NCBI RefSeq assembly: GCF_010882175.1
Contig: NZ_WKLH01000002.1
Span: 1,595,790 to 1,659,789, forward strand
From: Mangrovibacterium lignilyticum
GTDB lineage: Bacteria; Bacteroidota; Bacteroidia; Bacteroidales; Prolixibacteraceae
Reading direction: 5' to 3'
Length of the DNA: 64,000 nt
Below, one piece after another: positions 16,934 through 26,101 of this stretch. The notes under the pieces were generated by a model. It was not told where the DNA came from and searched no databases. It saw only the letters and a program-made list of their open reading frames with translations. Positions within the stretch are counted from its first letter, which is position 1. Each line of letters starts with the position of its first letter. Made by a program: the position numbers and the translations under genes.

Positions 16934-17052
16934 TCAGAAAGGATTTTCAATAAAGAATAAAAATATAACGGGAAGGTATTGGTACTACCTACCCGTTACC
17001 AGTAGAAATAATGTGATGAGATAAATTATTAATTCCACTAAACCTCAAAGGT

Positions 17053-20000
17053 ATGAAAAGAAATCAAATCGTGTTACTTGCACACCGTGCAGGAATACGA
17101 AAATTTTTGCGAATTATGCGATTGACTATTTTAATTTTTATTTTAGGTATCAGTCAAACATTCGCGCTCACTTCCTTCGCACAACAAAAACTCAACCTGC
17201 AACTATCGAATGTTACTGTTGAGCGCGCGTTGGATGAGCTCGAAAGTAAGTCTGAATACTTTTTTCTGTACAACAGAAATGCGGTCAATGTTGACCGGGT
17301 TATTGACTTAAATGTTCAAGACCAGAGTATTGAAGCCGTGCTGGACCAGATTTTTAAAGGTACTGGCATTTCGTACGAAGTGAAAGAACGTCAAATACTA
17401 CTAAAATCTGTAGACACAAACGGCTACGGAAGTTCACAACAAGCACTAACTGTTACCGGTGTTATTTCGGGTTCTGATGGGTTACCCATTCCCGGAGCAA
17501 CAATCGTTGTGAAAGGAACAACGACCGGAACAATCACCGACCTTGATGGTAAATACAGCATCAGCAATGTACCGGGTAACAGCATTTTGCAATTCTCGTT
17601 CGTGGGGATGAAATTGCTGGAAGTACCGGTAGCCGGAAAAACAGAAATTAGTGTGACACTGGAAGAAGAAACCATTGGTTTGGAAGAAGTTGTTGCCATT
17701 GGTTACGGAGTGGTGAAAAAGAAAGACCTGACCGGTGCAGTAGCATCTGTAAAAGGTGAAGAGCTGGCCAACATGCCTGTTCCGGACGTTTCACAAGCCA
17801 TGCAAGGACGCCTGATGGGGGTTAATGTGGTTAGCCAGGACGGTCGTCCGGGTGCCGACGTTTCTATCCGCATTCGTGGTGGTGGTTCTATTACCCAATC
17901 GAACGATCCATTGTTCGTTGTTGACGGATTCCCTGTTAGCTCGATCTCAGATATCCCTGCCGACCAAATTGAAAGTATCGATGTGTTGAAAGACGCTTCG
18001 TCAACTGCTATTTATGGTGCTCGTGGTGCAAACGGTGTCATCCTGGTAACAACCAAAAACGGTAAATCAGGTAAGATCAACGTTCAATACAGCGGTTATG
18101 TACAGGTAAAAAGTGCTGCAAACACCTTGTCTACCTTGTCGGCACAGGAGTATATCAAACATAACTGGTCATATACTTCTGCTTACGGAGCGAGTAACGC
18201 CGACGGTATCGCCCAATACTTTGGTTTGGGAAGTGCTTACGGAAATCACTACGACGACTATGCCAACGTAAGTGCTCACAACTACACCGACGACGCTTTG
18301 CGTACCGCTTTTACCAACAGCCACAACATCACCGTCTCAGGTGGTAGTGAGAAAACAAAAGTTTACGCTTCAATTGGTCACATTTACGACGAAGGTATCA
18401 AAATCAATTCCGGATTTAAACGGACCAACGCTGCCTTCAAAATCGATCAGGAACTGAGCGACAACCTGAAGATGAATGTCGATTTTCGCTACTTCGAATC
18501 TGAACTGAACAGCAGAGAAAGTACAACAAATGGTAGAGGTTCGCTTTTATCATCAGCATACTGGTATCGCCCAATCGACAATCCTCTTGGAGATGTTGAC
18601 TACACAGAAGTATCTTCTGCTTTCGGTAATGGTGATGCCAACATCGATGAAAGTCAAAATGTAGTTAACCTGATTAATGATGTTACAGACCTGACAAAAT
18701 CTCAAAATTTACGTGGTTTTGCCGGTTTAGACTGGGAGATTGCAAAAGGTTTACAAGCACATACTGAAGTGGGTTTGACCAGAACTCATTCAACAAGAAA
18801 CTACTACGAAGATGGCTTGACAAATGGGTACAAGACAGCAACAATCACCAAAAAAGCCGGTGAAAGTCTGCGTTCAGTAACAACGTTGAACTACGAACTC
18901 AACCTGAACGAGAACAACAGATTATCGTTCTTATTAGGTAACGAGATTCTGAAATCCAATTCTGAAACCACTACAGTTTATGGTCGTGGTTATCCGGACA
19001 ACTTCGATTACGAAACAACATTGGGACTGATTCAGACAGCTAACACGGCAACATCATTCTCAAACGAATTTAGTGTTCCTTCTCATACACTGTCTTTCTT
19101 CGGTCGTGTAAACTACAACCTGAAAGAAAAATACCTGTTAACTGCGACATTCCGTGCTGACGGTTCTTCAAAATTTGCACCAAACCAGCGCTGGGGATAT
19201 TTCCCTGCAGCAGCTGCTGCTTGGCGTGTTTCTGAAGAAGATTTCTTACAAGACGTGAGCTGGTTGGATAACCTGAAACTGCGCCTGTCATACGGTGCTG
19301 CCGGTAGTGATAACATCAACCCTGGCCTGTGGAAAGAAACATGGGAAAGTGGCAGCAGCAGTAACATCCACTACCCAATCAACGGTGATATTGGTACTTA
19401 CTATGCTCCTGAAGGACTATTGGCTAATCCTGACCTGAAATGGGAAACAACAGTTTCCCGTAACCTGGGTATCGACTACGGATTGTTCAACAACCGCATT
19501 TTCGGGGTCATTGAAACTTACTACAACACCACCAAAGATTTGTTGATGGCTGTGCCTATCGATAACACAACCGGTTACTCTTACCAATACCAAAACTTCG
19601 GTCAAACATCCAATAAAGGGTTTGAAATTTCTGTTGGCGGCGACATCATCCGCTCCAGCGATTTAACCTTGGGGGTGAATGTGATTTACAACTATAACCA
19701 CAACAAAATCGACAAGCTTTCTGATACTGATGAGTACCAATATGGTTCTCGCTGGGCATCTACGGCAACTCAGCCAGCTTACGACTACGTGTTGGCTGAA
19801 GGCAAATCAGTTGGCGTGATCCGCGGTTATGTGAGCGAAGGTTACTATACGGTTGATGACTTCAACTACGACAACGGCGTTTACACCCTGAAAGAAGGTA
19901 TTGCCGATTTCAGCAAACAATTCACAGGTAACTACCCAAACCCGTTCACCGTTGCTGACGGACAAAACGCCTTCCCCGGTGCAATCAAACTGAAAGATAT

Positions 20001-20646
20001 CACTGAAGATGGTGAGGTTAACACTGACGACTACACGGACTTGGGTGAAGCAATGCCAAAACACACCGGTTCTGTAAACCTGAACCTGAAGTATAAAAAC
20101 TTCGACCTGAGTACAAACTTCAACTGGGTGTTGGGGGGTAAAATCTACAATGCATCTGCTCTGGTTAGTACCTACGGAAACAAAGACAATACAATTGGTG
20201 CAAACCGCTTAAGTTTCGTTGCTGATGCTTATCAGGTTTACGATATTGACGGAAATGGTGACATCTACGCGGTGACTGACCCAACGGAGTTAACTGCGTT
20301 AAACAAAAATGCAAAATATGCATTGCCTTACTACGAAAATGGTATCACTTACTCAACGTTTGTAGAAGATGGTTCTTACCTGCGTCTGCAAACTGTAACC
20401 TTGGGTTACCAGGTTCCCAAACAAGCTTCGGCTAAATTAGGTATTGAAAGCATTCGCCTGTATTTCACTGCCAACAATGTGTTCACCATCACCGGATACT
20501 CAGGTATCGATCCTGAAGTTAACGCCAGCCCAACGGCTAACAGCTCTTACTTCAGCGACCTGAAAATCTTCCCTACAACCAACATGGACTGGGGTACATA
20601 TCCTCGTGCGAGAACATACACTTTAGGTTTAAATGTAACATTCTAA
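17053..20646 (+). CDS. SusC/RagA-family TonB-dependent outer-membrane transporter with STN domain
   Basis: The signal segment ends near SFAQQ (about 43). An STN signalling domain (~48-116, LNLQLSNVTVERALDELESKSEYFFLYN) shows that this receptor talks to the FecR upstream. A carboxypeptidase-regulatory-like domain (~130-215) precedes the plug (~225-345: GAVASVKGEELANMPVPDVSQAMQGRLMGV, IRIRGGGS, DPLFVVDGFP, IESIDVLKDASSTAIYGARGANGVILVTT), and the 22-strand barrel fills the rest. It imports an oligomeric nutrient using TonB energy, with the adjacent SusD lid. The substrate cannot be deduced because no degradative enzyme is in the locus. Codon use is strongly biased, as in highly expressed genes. 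Confidence 0.95.
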   Translation: MKRNQIVLLAHRAGIRKFLRIMRLTILIFILGISQTFALTSFAQQKLNLQLSNVTVERALDELESKSEYFFLYNRNAVNVDRVIDLNVQDQSIEAVLDQIFKGTGISYEVKERQILLKSVDTNGYGSSQQALTVTGVISGSDGLPIPGATIVVKGTTTGTITDLDGKYSISNVPGNSILQFSFVGMKLLEVPVAGKTEISVTLEEETIGLEEVVAIGYGVVKKKDLTGAVASVKGEELANMPVPDVSQAMQGRLMGVNVVSQDGRPGADVSIRIRGGGSITQSNDPLFVVDGFPVSSISDIPADQIESIDVLKDASSTAIYGARGANGVILVTTKNGKSGKINVQYSGYVQVKSAANTLSTLSAQEYIKHNWSYTSAYGASNADGIAQYFGLGSAYGNHYDDYANVSAHNYTDDALRTAFTNSHNITVSGGSEKTKVYASIGHIYDEGIKINSGFKRTNAAFKIDQELSDNLKMNVDFRYFESELNSRESTTNGRGSLLSSAYWYRPIDNPLGDVDYTEVSSAFGNGDANIDESQNVVNLINDVTDLTKSQNLRGFAGLDWEIAKGLQAHTEVGLTRTHSTRNYYEDGLTNGYKTATITKKAGESLRSVTTLNYELNLNENNRLSFLLGNEILKSNSETTTVYGRGYPDNFDYETTLGLIQTANTATSFSNEFSVPSHTLSFFGRVNYNLKEKYLLTATFRADGSSKFAPNQRWGYFPAAAAAWRVSEEDFLQDVSWLDNLKLRLSYGAAGSDNINPGLWKETWESGSSSNIHYPINGDIGTYYAPEGLLANPDLKWETTVSRNLGIDYGLFNNRIFGVIETYYNTTKDLLMAVPIDNTTGYSYQYQNFGQTSNKGFEISVGGDIIRSSDLTLGVNVIYNYNHNKIDKLSDTDEYQYGSRWASTATQPAYDYVLAEGKSVGVIRGYVSEGYYTVDDFNYDNGVYTLKEGIADFSKQFTGNYPNPFTVADGQNAFPGAIKLKDITEDGEVNTDDYTDLGEAMPKHTGSVNLNLKYKNFDLSTNFNWVLGGKIYNASALVSTYGNKDNTIGANRLSFVADAYQVYDIDGNGDIYAVTDPTELTALNKNAKYALPYYENGITYSTFVEDGSYLRLQTVTLGYQVPKQASAKLGIESIRLYFTANNVFTITGYSGIDPEVNASPTANSSYFSDLKIFPTTNMDWGTYPRARTYTLGLNVTF

Positions 20647-20647
20647 C

Positions 20648-22804
20648 ATGAAGAACATTCGTAAACTTGGAAATCAAAAAAGTATGAAAAAATTTATAAC
20701 AATAGTGCTTCTTGGCGCATTCGGTTTTTCGCTGAACTCCTGCGAAACTTTCTTAGACACAAGCTCATCTTCGGTGGTTGACGCCGAGTTTGTATTCTCT
20801 GATGCAGCTTCAGCCAGCTCAGCCTTACTCTATGCATACGAGCAATGGAGAGGTAAGGCTTACGTACACTCAAATGGTCTGTTCTACGACTTAGCCGTTG
20901 TCGGATCAGATATCGAACACCACCCAGAATCGTATTCAACACAAACCCGTCACATTCCGGAATATTTCTACCCTGGCGGTACTGAAAACTTTGACATTTC
21001 ATTCAGCGACAGTGAAACTGCCTGGACGGCATTGTACACCATCGTTTCGGTTACAAACTCCCTGATCAACGCTTTTGAAGCGTCAAACGACATGACAGAG
21101 CTGTTGTCAGGTGAACCAACTGAGTTGTCTGATATTTACGGTCAAGCTGTTGCCTTGCGTGCTACTGCTTACCACGAGTTAGTCCGTTTCTACGGTGATG
21201 TACCTCACGTGTTGACAACCGGTGATACTGAAACAAAAGGACTGACTTCTCGTGACGAGATCTACGAATACCACATCAACAAATTGATCGAAGTTGAACC
21301 TTATATGTTCCGCATTGGCGAAGGTACAAGCCATGCTGACATCATGACCAGAACTTACGTTCAGGGTTTAATCGGTCGGATGTGTTTGTATGCCGGTGGC
21401 TATGCAACACGTCGTACAGACCTGGGTGCTGACTTCTATAAAAAGTTGGACGGAACAACGATTTCGTTCGAAGTAAAAGGTGCAGAAAAGAATGGTGCTG
21501 TCTACAGCCGTCGTTCTGACTGGCAAGATTACTTTCAAATTGCTAAAACATATTTGTCTGCTTGCTACGAAAACTCAGGTTCGGCCTATTTGGTTACCAG
21601 CGACCCACGTAAAACAACAACTGCAGGACAACAATTCGGCAACCCATACCAATATGTGTTCCAAATGATGTTGACCGGTGATGAATTGTCTGACGAATCA
21701 GTTTACGAGATCCCTGAAGAATACGCTTACTACTCTGAACGTCCTTATGCATTCGGTCGTCCTTCAAACGGTGGTGGTTCCAATGCTTATCCTTGTAAAT
21801 CATACGGACAATCCCGTATGCAGGCGCACTACTACTACGGATCATTCGATCCAAAAGACTTGCGTCGGGATGTAACTGTTGCGATTACTTCAAGTAAAGG
21901 TGACGGTACCGAACAGATGATCAGCTGGACTCCGGGTTCTAAAGGCCAGGGAGGTATTGCCAACAACAAATGGGACGAAAACCGCATGTCTTCTCCTTTC
22001 ACAACCAAACAACGTAAATCAGGAATCAACACCCCATACATGCGGATGTCTGATGTGATTTTGATGTTAGCTGAAGTTGAGTCTGCCCTGGGTGATGATG
22101 GTACAGCAAAAACACACCTGGCATTGGTTCACAACCGTGCATTCGCATCAACTGCTGATGCTGATCTGGATGGATTCATCTCAAAATCCGGTAGCGTTTA
22201 CGAAGCTGTATTGGAAGAACGTGCATTGGAGTTCGGTGGTGAAGGGATGCGTCGCTACGACCTGATCAGAACCGGCAAAATCGGTGAAGCTGTTGTGAAA
22301 AACCGCGAATTGATGACCGAAATTGTTGAAGCAATTGACGCTGATGGTTACTACGAGTTCGACAACGGAAACCAATTGCCTGCATACATCTGGACTAAAA
22401 GTGTGGATGCGAAATCAGAATATGGCTACCGTTTAACAACACAGTGCTACGATGAAACTGATCCTGTTCTTTTCCCAAGCTGGAGAGGTCAATACGACGA
22501 CTGGGGAAGTTTAGGCCTGAATTACGGAACCGAAACACCGGCTACAAACGTTGCCATTAAAGGTTTGTTCCGTTACATCGCTCCGGGAAGTGATGAAGCG
22601 ACAGCCCTGGAAGACGATGGATACACTCAAACCGCTTGGGGTGCTACAATTGCAGCAAACAAGGAAGACTATGCCACAGGTTTGTTCAGCGGCTACTCTG
22701 ACGCTGACTATGCAGCTGGCAATCCTCCAATCTATGTTGTTCCATTGAGCTCAACAATCCTTGGAAACTCCGGAATTTCGAATGGTTATGGATTCCAACA
22801 ATAG
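20648..22804 (+). CDS. SusD/RagB-family surface lipoprotein
   Basis: The substrate-capturing lid of the SusC transporter. The frame opens 1 base after susC, but the lipoprotein start is probably the Met at 20684 (MKKFITIVLLGAFGFSLNSC), which gives a lipobox LNSC. SusD hallmarks are visible: an N-terminal TPR-like helical body (ATAYHELVRFYGDVPHVLTTGDTE, DEIYEYHINKLIEVEPYM, GLIGRMCLYAGGYA) and the C-terminal RMSDVILMLAEVESALGD and VLEERALEFGGEGMRRYDLIRTGKIGEAV. At about 700 residues it is longer than typical SusD (about 550), with an extended C-terminus. A terminator ends the operon. Confidence 0.93.
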   Translation: MKNIRKLGNQKSMKKFITIVLLGAFGFSLNSCETFLDTSSSSVVDAEFVFSDAASASSALLYAYEQWRGKAYVHSNGLFYDLAVVGSDIEHHPESYSTQTRHIPEYFYPGGTENFDISFSDSETAWTALYTIVSVTNSLINAFEASNDMTELLSGEPTELSDIYGQAVALRATAYHELVRFYGDVPHVLTTGDTETKGLTSRDEIYEYHINKLIEVEPYMFRIGEGTSHADIMTRTYVQGLIGRMCLYAGGYATRRTDLGADFYKKLDGTTISFEVKGAEKNGAVYSRRSDWQDYFQIAKTYLSACYENSGSAYLVTSDPRKTTTAGQQFGNPYQYVFQMMLTGDELSDESVYEIPEEYAYYSERPYAFGRPSNGGGSNAYPCKSYGQSRMQAHYYYGSFDPKDLRRDVTVAITSSKGDGTEQMISWTPGSKGQGGIANNKWDENRMSSPFTTKQRKSGINTPYMRMSDVILMLAEVESALGDDGTAKTHLALVHNRAFASTADADLDGFISKSGSVYEAVLEERALEFGGEGMRRYDLIRTGKIGEAVVKNRELMTEIVEAIDADGYYEFDNGNQLPAYIWTKSVDAKSEYGYRLTTQCYDETDPVLFPSWRGQYDDWGSLGLNYGTETPATNVAIKGLFRYIAPGSDEATALEDDGYTQTAWGATIAANKEDYATGLFSGYSDADYAAGNPPIYVVPLSSTILGNSGISNGYGFQQ

Positions 22805-22835
22805 GTCCAAATTAACCAACAACAATATTTAGAAG

Positions 22836-22871
22836 ATAATCCGTCAAGCAATTGGCGGATTATTTTTTTTT
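22836..22871 (+). terminator. Rho-independent terminator of the susCD operon
   Basis: An 8-bp stem ATAATCCG / CGGATTAT (22836-22843, 22856-22863) with a 12-base loop is followed by T9. Confidence 0.9.
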
Positions 22872-23131
22872 CGTTAGCCGAAAAATTCAAATGATGGTAT
22901 TCCCACTTTCCAATCGGGATATCTATCCTCCAAACCTTCTCCCCTTCCGGATGGGCTATTCTCTTCGCTCTTTTTGAATTAGAATAGAGAAATACGATCC
23001 GTTTTTCGAGGCCTAAAGAGTTATTAACGCTGGGCTGAATTTTGCAGGAAATTAAAAAGTGCGGGCTTCTTGGTGTCTCTTTTTGTTCGGTTCCTACTTT
23101 TTGATGATCTTCGCTTTCTTCACTTTAGAGC

Positions 23132-23217
23132 AAAAAAAAAGAGTAGATCTCTATCTACCCTTTTCAAACCTAACTAAACCAATAAAACTAATCAAACCTA
23201 AACTTATGAAATAAAAT
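23132..23217 (-). ncRNA. Candidate small RNA, copy 2 (~85 nt)
   Basis: Second copy of the minus-strand RNA described at 5809-5894. The 67 bases from the predicted start (23217) to 23151 are identical. The terminator stem here is GGGTAGAT (loop AGAG) ATCTACTC at 23160-23141, followed by nine T. Versus copy 1, the stem differs only by a T-A to T-G change that keeps pairing, and the other difference is in the loop. The start-to-stem length is 77 bases in both copies. Its left neighbour (susD) is convergent and its right neighbour divergent, so it is a stand-alone transcript and not a gene leader. Confidence 0.75.
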
Positions 23218-23223
23218 CTACCA

Positions 23224-23279
23224 CAAAGTTAATGTCAAATCAACACGTGTGCGTTAACAGAAGATTAAAGAAACATTAA
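23224..23279 (-). promoter_or_regulatory. Small RNA promoter with three 11-bp TTAA boxes, copy 2
   Basis: Minus-strand TTAATGTTTCT, TTAATCTTCTG and TTAACGC (plus-strand TTAA at 23276, 23265, 23254) precede TAACTTTG (23231-23224) with the same 22-base gap as copy 1, although the sequence in the gap is unrelated. Conservation of boxes and spacing but not of the gap indicates a functional activator site. Confidence 0.65.
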
Positions 23280-23419
23280 GGAAAAGTCTTTAGTCTTGAA
23301 AGAAGCCTCGAGCAGTAGAAAATGAAAGCGTAAAAAACTCTCGTACAATCCAATTCTTTACTCATGACACCGGTCAAAAGATTTCCCACAGGAACTGAAT
23401 CGGTTCAAAATCCTTTTTC

Positions 23420-23427
23420 TACCTTTG
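23420..23427 (+). promoter_or_regulatory. Promoter -7 element for the M48 protease gene
   Basis: TACCTTTG fits TAnnTTTG and lies 26 bases before the start codon, predicting a leader of about 20 bases. Confidence 0.5.
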
Positions 23428-23453
23428 AATGCTTCAATTAATTTAAGATTAGA

Positions 23454-24689
23454 ATGACAACTATTTTCTGGCTGATTATTGCCATCCTCGTATTTGATTT
23501 TGTGCTGGAACGGATACTCGATTACCTAAATACAACGCGCTGGAGCGACCAGGTTCCGGACGAAGTAAAAGGTATTTACGACGAAGAAAAATACCGCAAA
23601 CAACAAGCCTACTCAAAAACAAACCACCGCTTTGGAATGCTGACTAGTTCGTTCAGTTTCGTGCTCATTCTCGGAATGTTTTTTTTCCAGGGATTTGCTT
23701 TGGTAAATGACTGGGCTCTTTCAATTTCAGAAAACCCCATTTGGTCGGCACTGCTCTTTTTCGGTTTGCTTATGCTGGCCTCTGACATTCTCACAACACC
23801 ATTCGACCTGTACAGCACGTTTGTTATTGAAGAGAAATTCGGCTTCAATAAAACCAGTGTAAAAACATACATCTTCGACAAACTGAAAGGTTGGGTGCTG
23901 GGCGCCATCATTGGTGGCGGACTTATGGCTTTAATCATCTGGATTTACACCATCACCGGTCCAAGCTTTTGGCTGTGGGTTTGGCTGGTCATCAGTGGCT
24001 TCTCCATTTTTATGGCAATGTTTTATTCCAGCCTGATTGTGCCGCTTTTTAACAAGCAAACACCGCTTGGAGACGGAGAACTGAAGACCGCAATCAACGA
24101 ATTTGCGTCGAAAGTGGGTTTTAAGCTCGATAATATTTTCATCATTGATGGATCGAAACGTTCCACGAAAGCCAACGCTTATTTCACCGGACTGGGAAGT
24201 AAAAAGCGAATCGTTTTGTACGACACGCTCATTAATGACATGGAGACTCCCGAATTGGTCGCAGTTTTGGCTCACGAAATCGGACACTACAAAAAGAAAC
24301 ACATCATCTGGAGCTTGATTCTCGGAATCCTGCAAACCGGATTGATGCTCTTTATCTTCTCGCTGGTAATCGACAGCCCCGAATTGTCGCAGGCATTGGG
24401 AGTCGACAAAGCTTACTTCCACATTGGATTGATCACTTTCGGAATTTTATATTCGCCCTTGTCGTCCATCATCGGAATCGGCATGAACATGTTTTCACGT
24501 AAAAACGAATACGAAGCCGACGCCTTTGCTGCAGAAAACTACAGCGCCGGGCCGTTGGCAACCGCCCTGAAGAAACTGTCGGTGAACAACCTCAGCAATC
24601 TCCGCCCCCACCCGGCTTATGTGATTGTTCACTATTCTCATCCCACACTACTGCAAAGGCTGAAGGCGATGAAGGAAAATGAAAAGTAA
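23454..24689 (+). CDS. M48 family zinc metalloprotease, Ste24/HtpX-like
   Basis: An integral membrane protease of the CAAX-prenyl-protease (Ste24) type. The zinc motif HEIGH has His274, Glu275 and His278 (VAVLAHEIGHYKKKH), and the third ligand lies in NEYEADAFA. Hydrophobic segments at ~4-20, 62-85, 98-118, 150-175, 180-200, 290-312 and 325-350 give the several-helix cage of this family. An N-terminal M48-N region precedes the catalytic domain. Bacteria generally lack prenylated CAAX proteins, so the likely role is membrane protein quality control. It sits 17 bases before cinA. Confidence 0.92.
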   Translation: MTTIFWLIIAILVFDFVLERILDYLNTTRWSDQVPDEVKGIYDEEKYRKQQAYSKTNHRFGMLTSSFSFVLILGMFFFQGFALVNDWALSISENPIWSALLFFGLLMLASDILTTPFDLYSTFVIEEKFGFNKTSVKTYIFDKLKGWVLGAIIGGGLMALIIWIYTITGPSFWLWVWLVISGFSIFMAMFYSSLIVPLFNKQTPLGDGELKTAINEFASKVGFKLDNIFIIDGSKRSTKANAYFTGLGSKKRIVLYDTLINDMETPELVAVLAHEIGHYKKKHIIWSLILGILQTGLMLFIFSLVIDSPELSQALGVDKAYFHIGLITFGILYSPLSSIIGIGMNMFSRKNEYEADAFAAENYSAGPLATALKKLSVNNLSNLRPHPAYVIVHYSHPTLLQRLKAMKENEK

Positions 24690-24706
24690 AACTTGAAGCA
24701 ACCACA

Positions 24707-25966
24707 ATGAAGGCAGAAATCATAACCATAGGCGACGAGATCCTGATCGGACAAATCGTTGACACGAACTCAGCCTGGATGGCTGAGCAACTGAACTTAA
24801 ATGGCATCGAAGTTTTCCAGATTACTTCGGTTCACGATGATCATGGGCACATTATCAAGGCCCTGTTTGATGCCGAAAGCCGGGCAGATCTCGTACTCAT
24901 TACCGGAGGACTGGGCCCCACCAAAGACGATATCACCAAAAAATGCCTTTGCGAGTACTTTCAATGCAGCATGCGTCTGGATGAACCAACCCTCGCAGCT
25001 GTAACAGAACGTTTATCGAAACGGAACATCCAAATCAACTTGTTGAACAGAAATCAGGCCTTGGTACCTGAAGCCTGCACGGTGCTGCATAACTCAAACG
25101 GCACAGCCCCCGGCATGTGGTTCGAAAAGGATGACACCATTTTTGTTTCAATGCCCGGTGTGCCTTACGAAATGAAGGGATTGATGGAAGAAGAGGTACT
25201 TCCCCGCCTGCGCGAAAACGGTAAAGTCAAATCCATTTACCATCAAACCGTTTTGGTGTACGGTATCGGCGAATCCATCCTGGCCGAGCAATTGGACGAA
25301 TGGGAAACAGCCCTTCCTTCCTTTGTTAAACTGGCATATTTACCCAACCAACTAATGGTCCGCCTTCGACTAAGCGCTTATGGCGACAACATGGACGAAC
25401 TTAAAGAGGTTGTGGAAGCACGTATCCGTGAATTGGAAACCATTATTCCCGACAATATATTCGGCTACAACGACGACACCATTTCGGGTATTACCGGAAA
25501 ACTGCTACAACAAGCTGGTGCCATGGTTGCTGTTGCTGAAAGCTGTACCGGCGGAAATATTGCACACCTGTATACAGAAGTCCCCGGTTCGTCAGACTAT
25601 TTTAAAGGTGGCGTAGTGGCTTACTCAAACGAAGTAAAAATGGCTTTGCTGGGGGTAAAAGAAGAAACGTTGATGACCCAGGGAGCTGTGAGCCGCGAAA
25701 CAGCTTTGGAAATGGTTCACGGGGTAAAAAAAGCATTGCAAACCGATTATGGCATAGCAACTACAGGCATTGCAGGTCCTGATGGAGGAACGGACGAAAA
25801 GCCGGTTGGAACCGTCTGGATTGCTGTGTCCGGAAAGAAAGAAACTGTTGTTGAATGTTTTCGTTTTCACCACAACCGCGAGCGAAATATTGAACGAAGC
25901 ACCCAAACGGCATTAAATATGCTGCGACAGCTAATAACTTCGGAACTGAAGTCTGAATTAAAATAA
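24707..25966 (+). CDS. cinA: CinA: competence/damage-inducible protein, NMN amidohydrolase
   Basis: The N-terminal molybdopterin-binding-like domain (~1-170: AEIITIGDEILIGQIVDTNSAWMA, LVLITGGLGPTKDD, NGTAPGMW, MPGVPYEMKGLMEEEVLP) is fused to the C-terminal PncC-type amidase (~255-415: VAVAESCTGGNIAHLYTEVPGSS, KGGVVAYSNEVKMALLGV, GAVSRETALEMVHGV, ATTGIAGPDGGTDEKPVGTVWIAV). The enzyme pair recycles NMN in pyridine nucleotide salvage, and the N-domain may act on ADP-ribose. Length (419) is standard for full-length CinA. It follows the M48 protease by 17 bases, so co-transcription is likely. Confidence 0.93.
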   Translation: MKAEIITIGDEILIGQIVDTNSAWMAEQLNLNGIEVFQITSVHDDHGHIIKALFDAESRADLVLITGGLGPTKDDITKKCLCEYFQCSMRLDEPTLAAVTERLSKRNIQINLLNRNQALVPEACTVLHNSNGTAPGMWFEKDDTIFVSMPGVPYEMKGLMEEEVLPRLRENGKVKSIYHQTVLVYGIGESILAEQLDEWETALPSFVKLAYLPNQLMVRLRLSAYGDNMDELKEVVEARIRELETIIPDNIFGYNDDTISGITGKLLQQAGAMVAVAESCTGGNIAHLYTEVPGSSDYFKGGVVAYSNEVKMALLGVKEETLMTQGAVSRETALEMVHGVKKALQTDYGIATTGIAGPDGGTDEKPVGTVWIAVSGKKETVVECFRFHHNRERNIERSTQTALNMLRQLITSELKSELK

Positions 25967-26101
25967 GTTAAACAATAAACGAAAACCGAGTCCTTTACGT
26001 TTTGATGAAAAGGGGATGAGCGTTGAGTAAAAGAGAAGCTGAAAACGATTCTCAAATCCGCGCCCTCTAAAATGTAACTCGAAATAATAACACATACAGC
26101 C

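Noticed and set aside
17053-22804. Assigning a glycan substrate to the SusCD pair
   Set aside because: No glycoside hydrolase, lyase or SusE/F gene adjoins it; the pectate lyase at 3044 is 12 kb away behind several unrelated genes.
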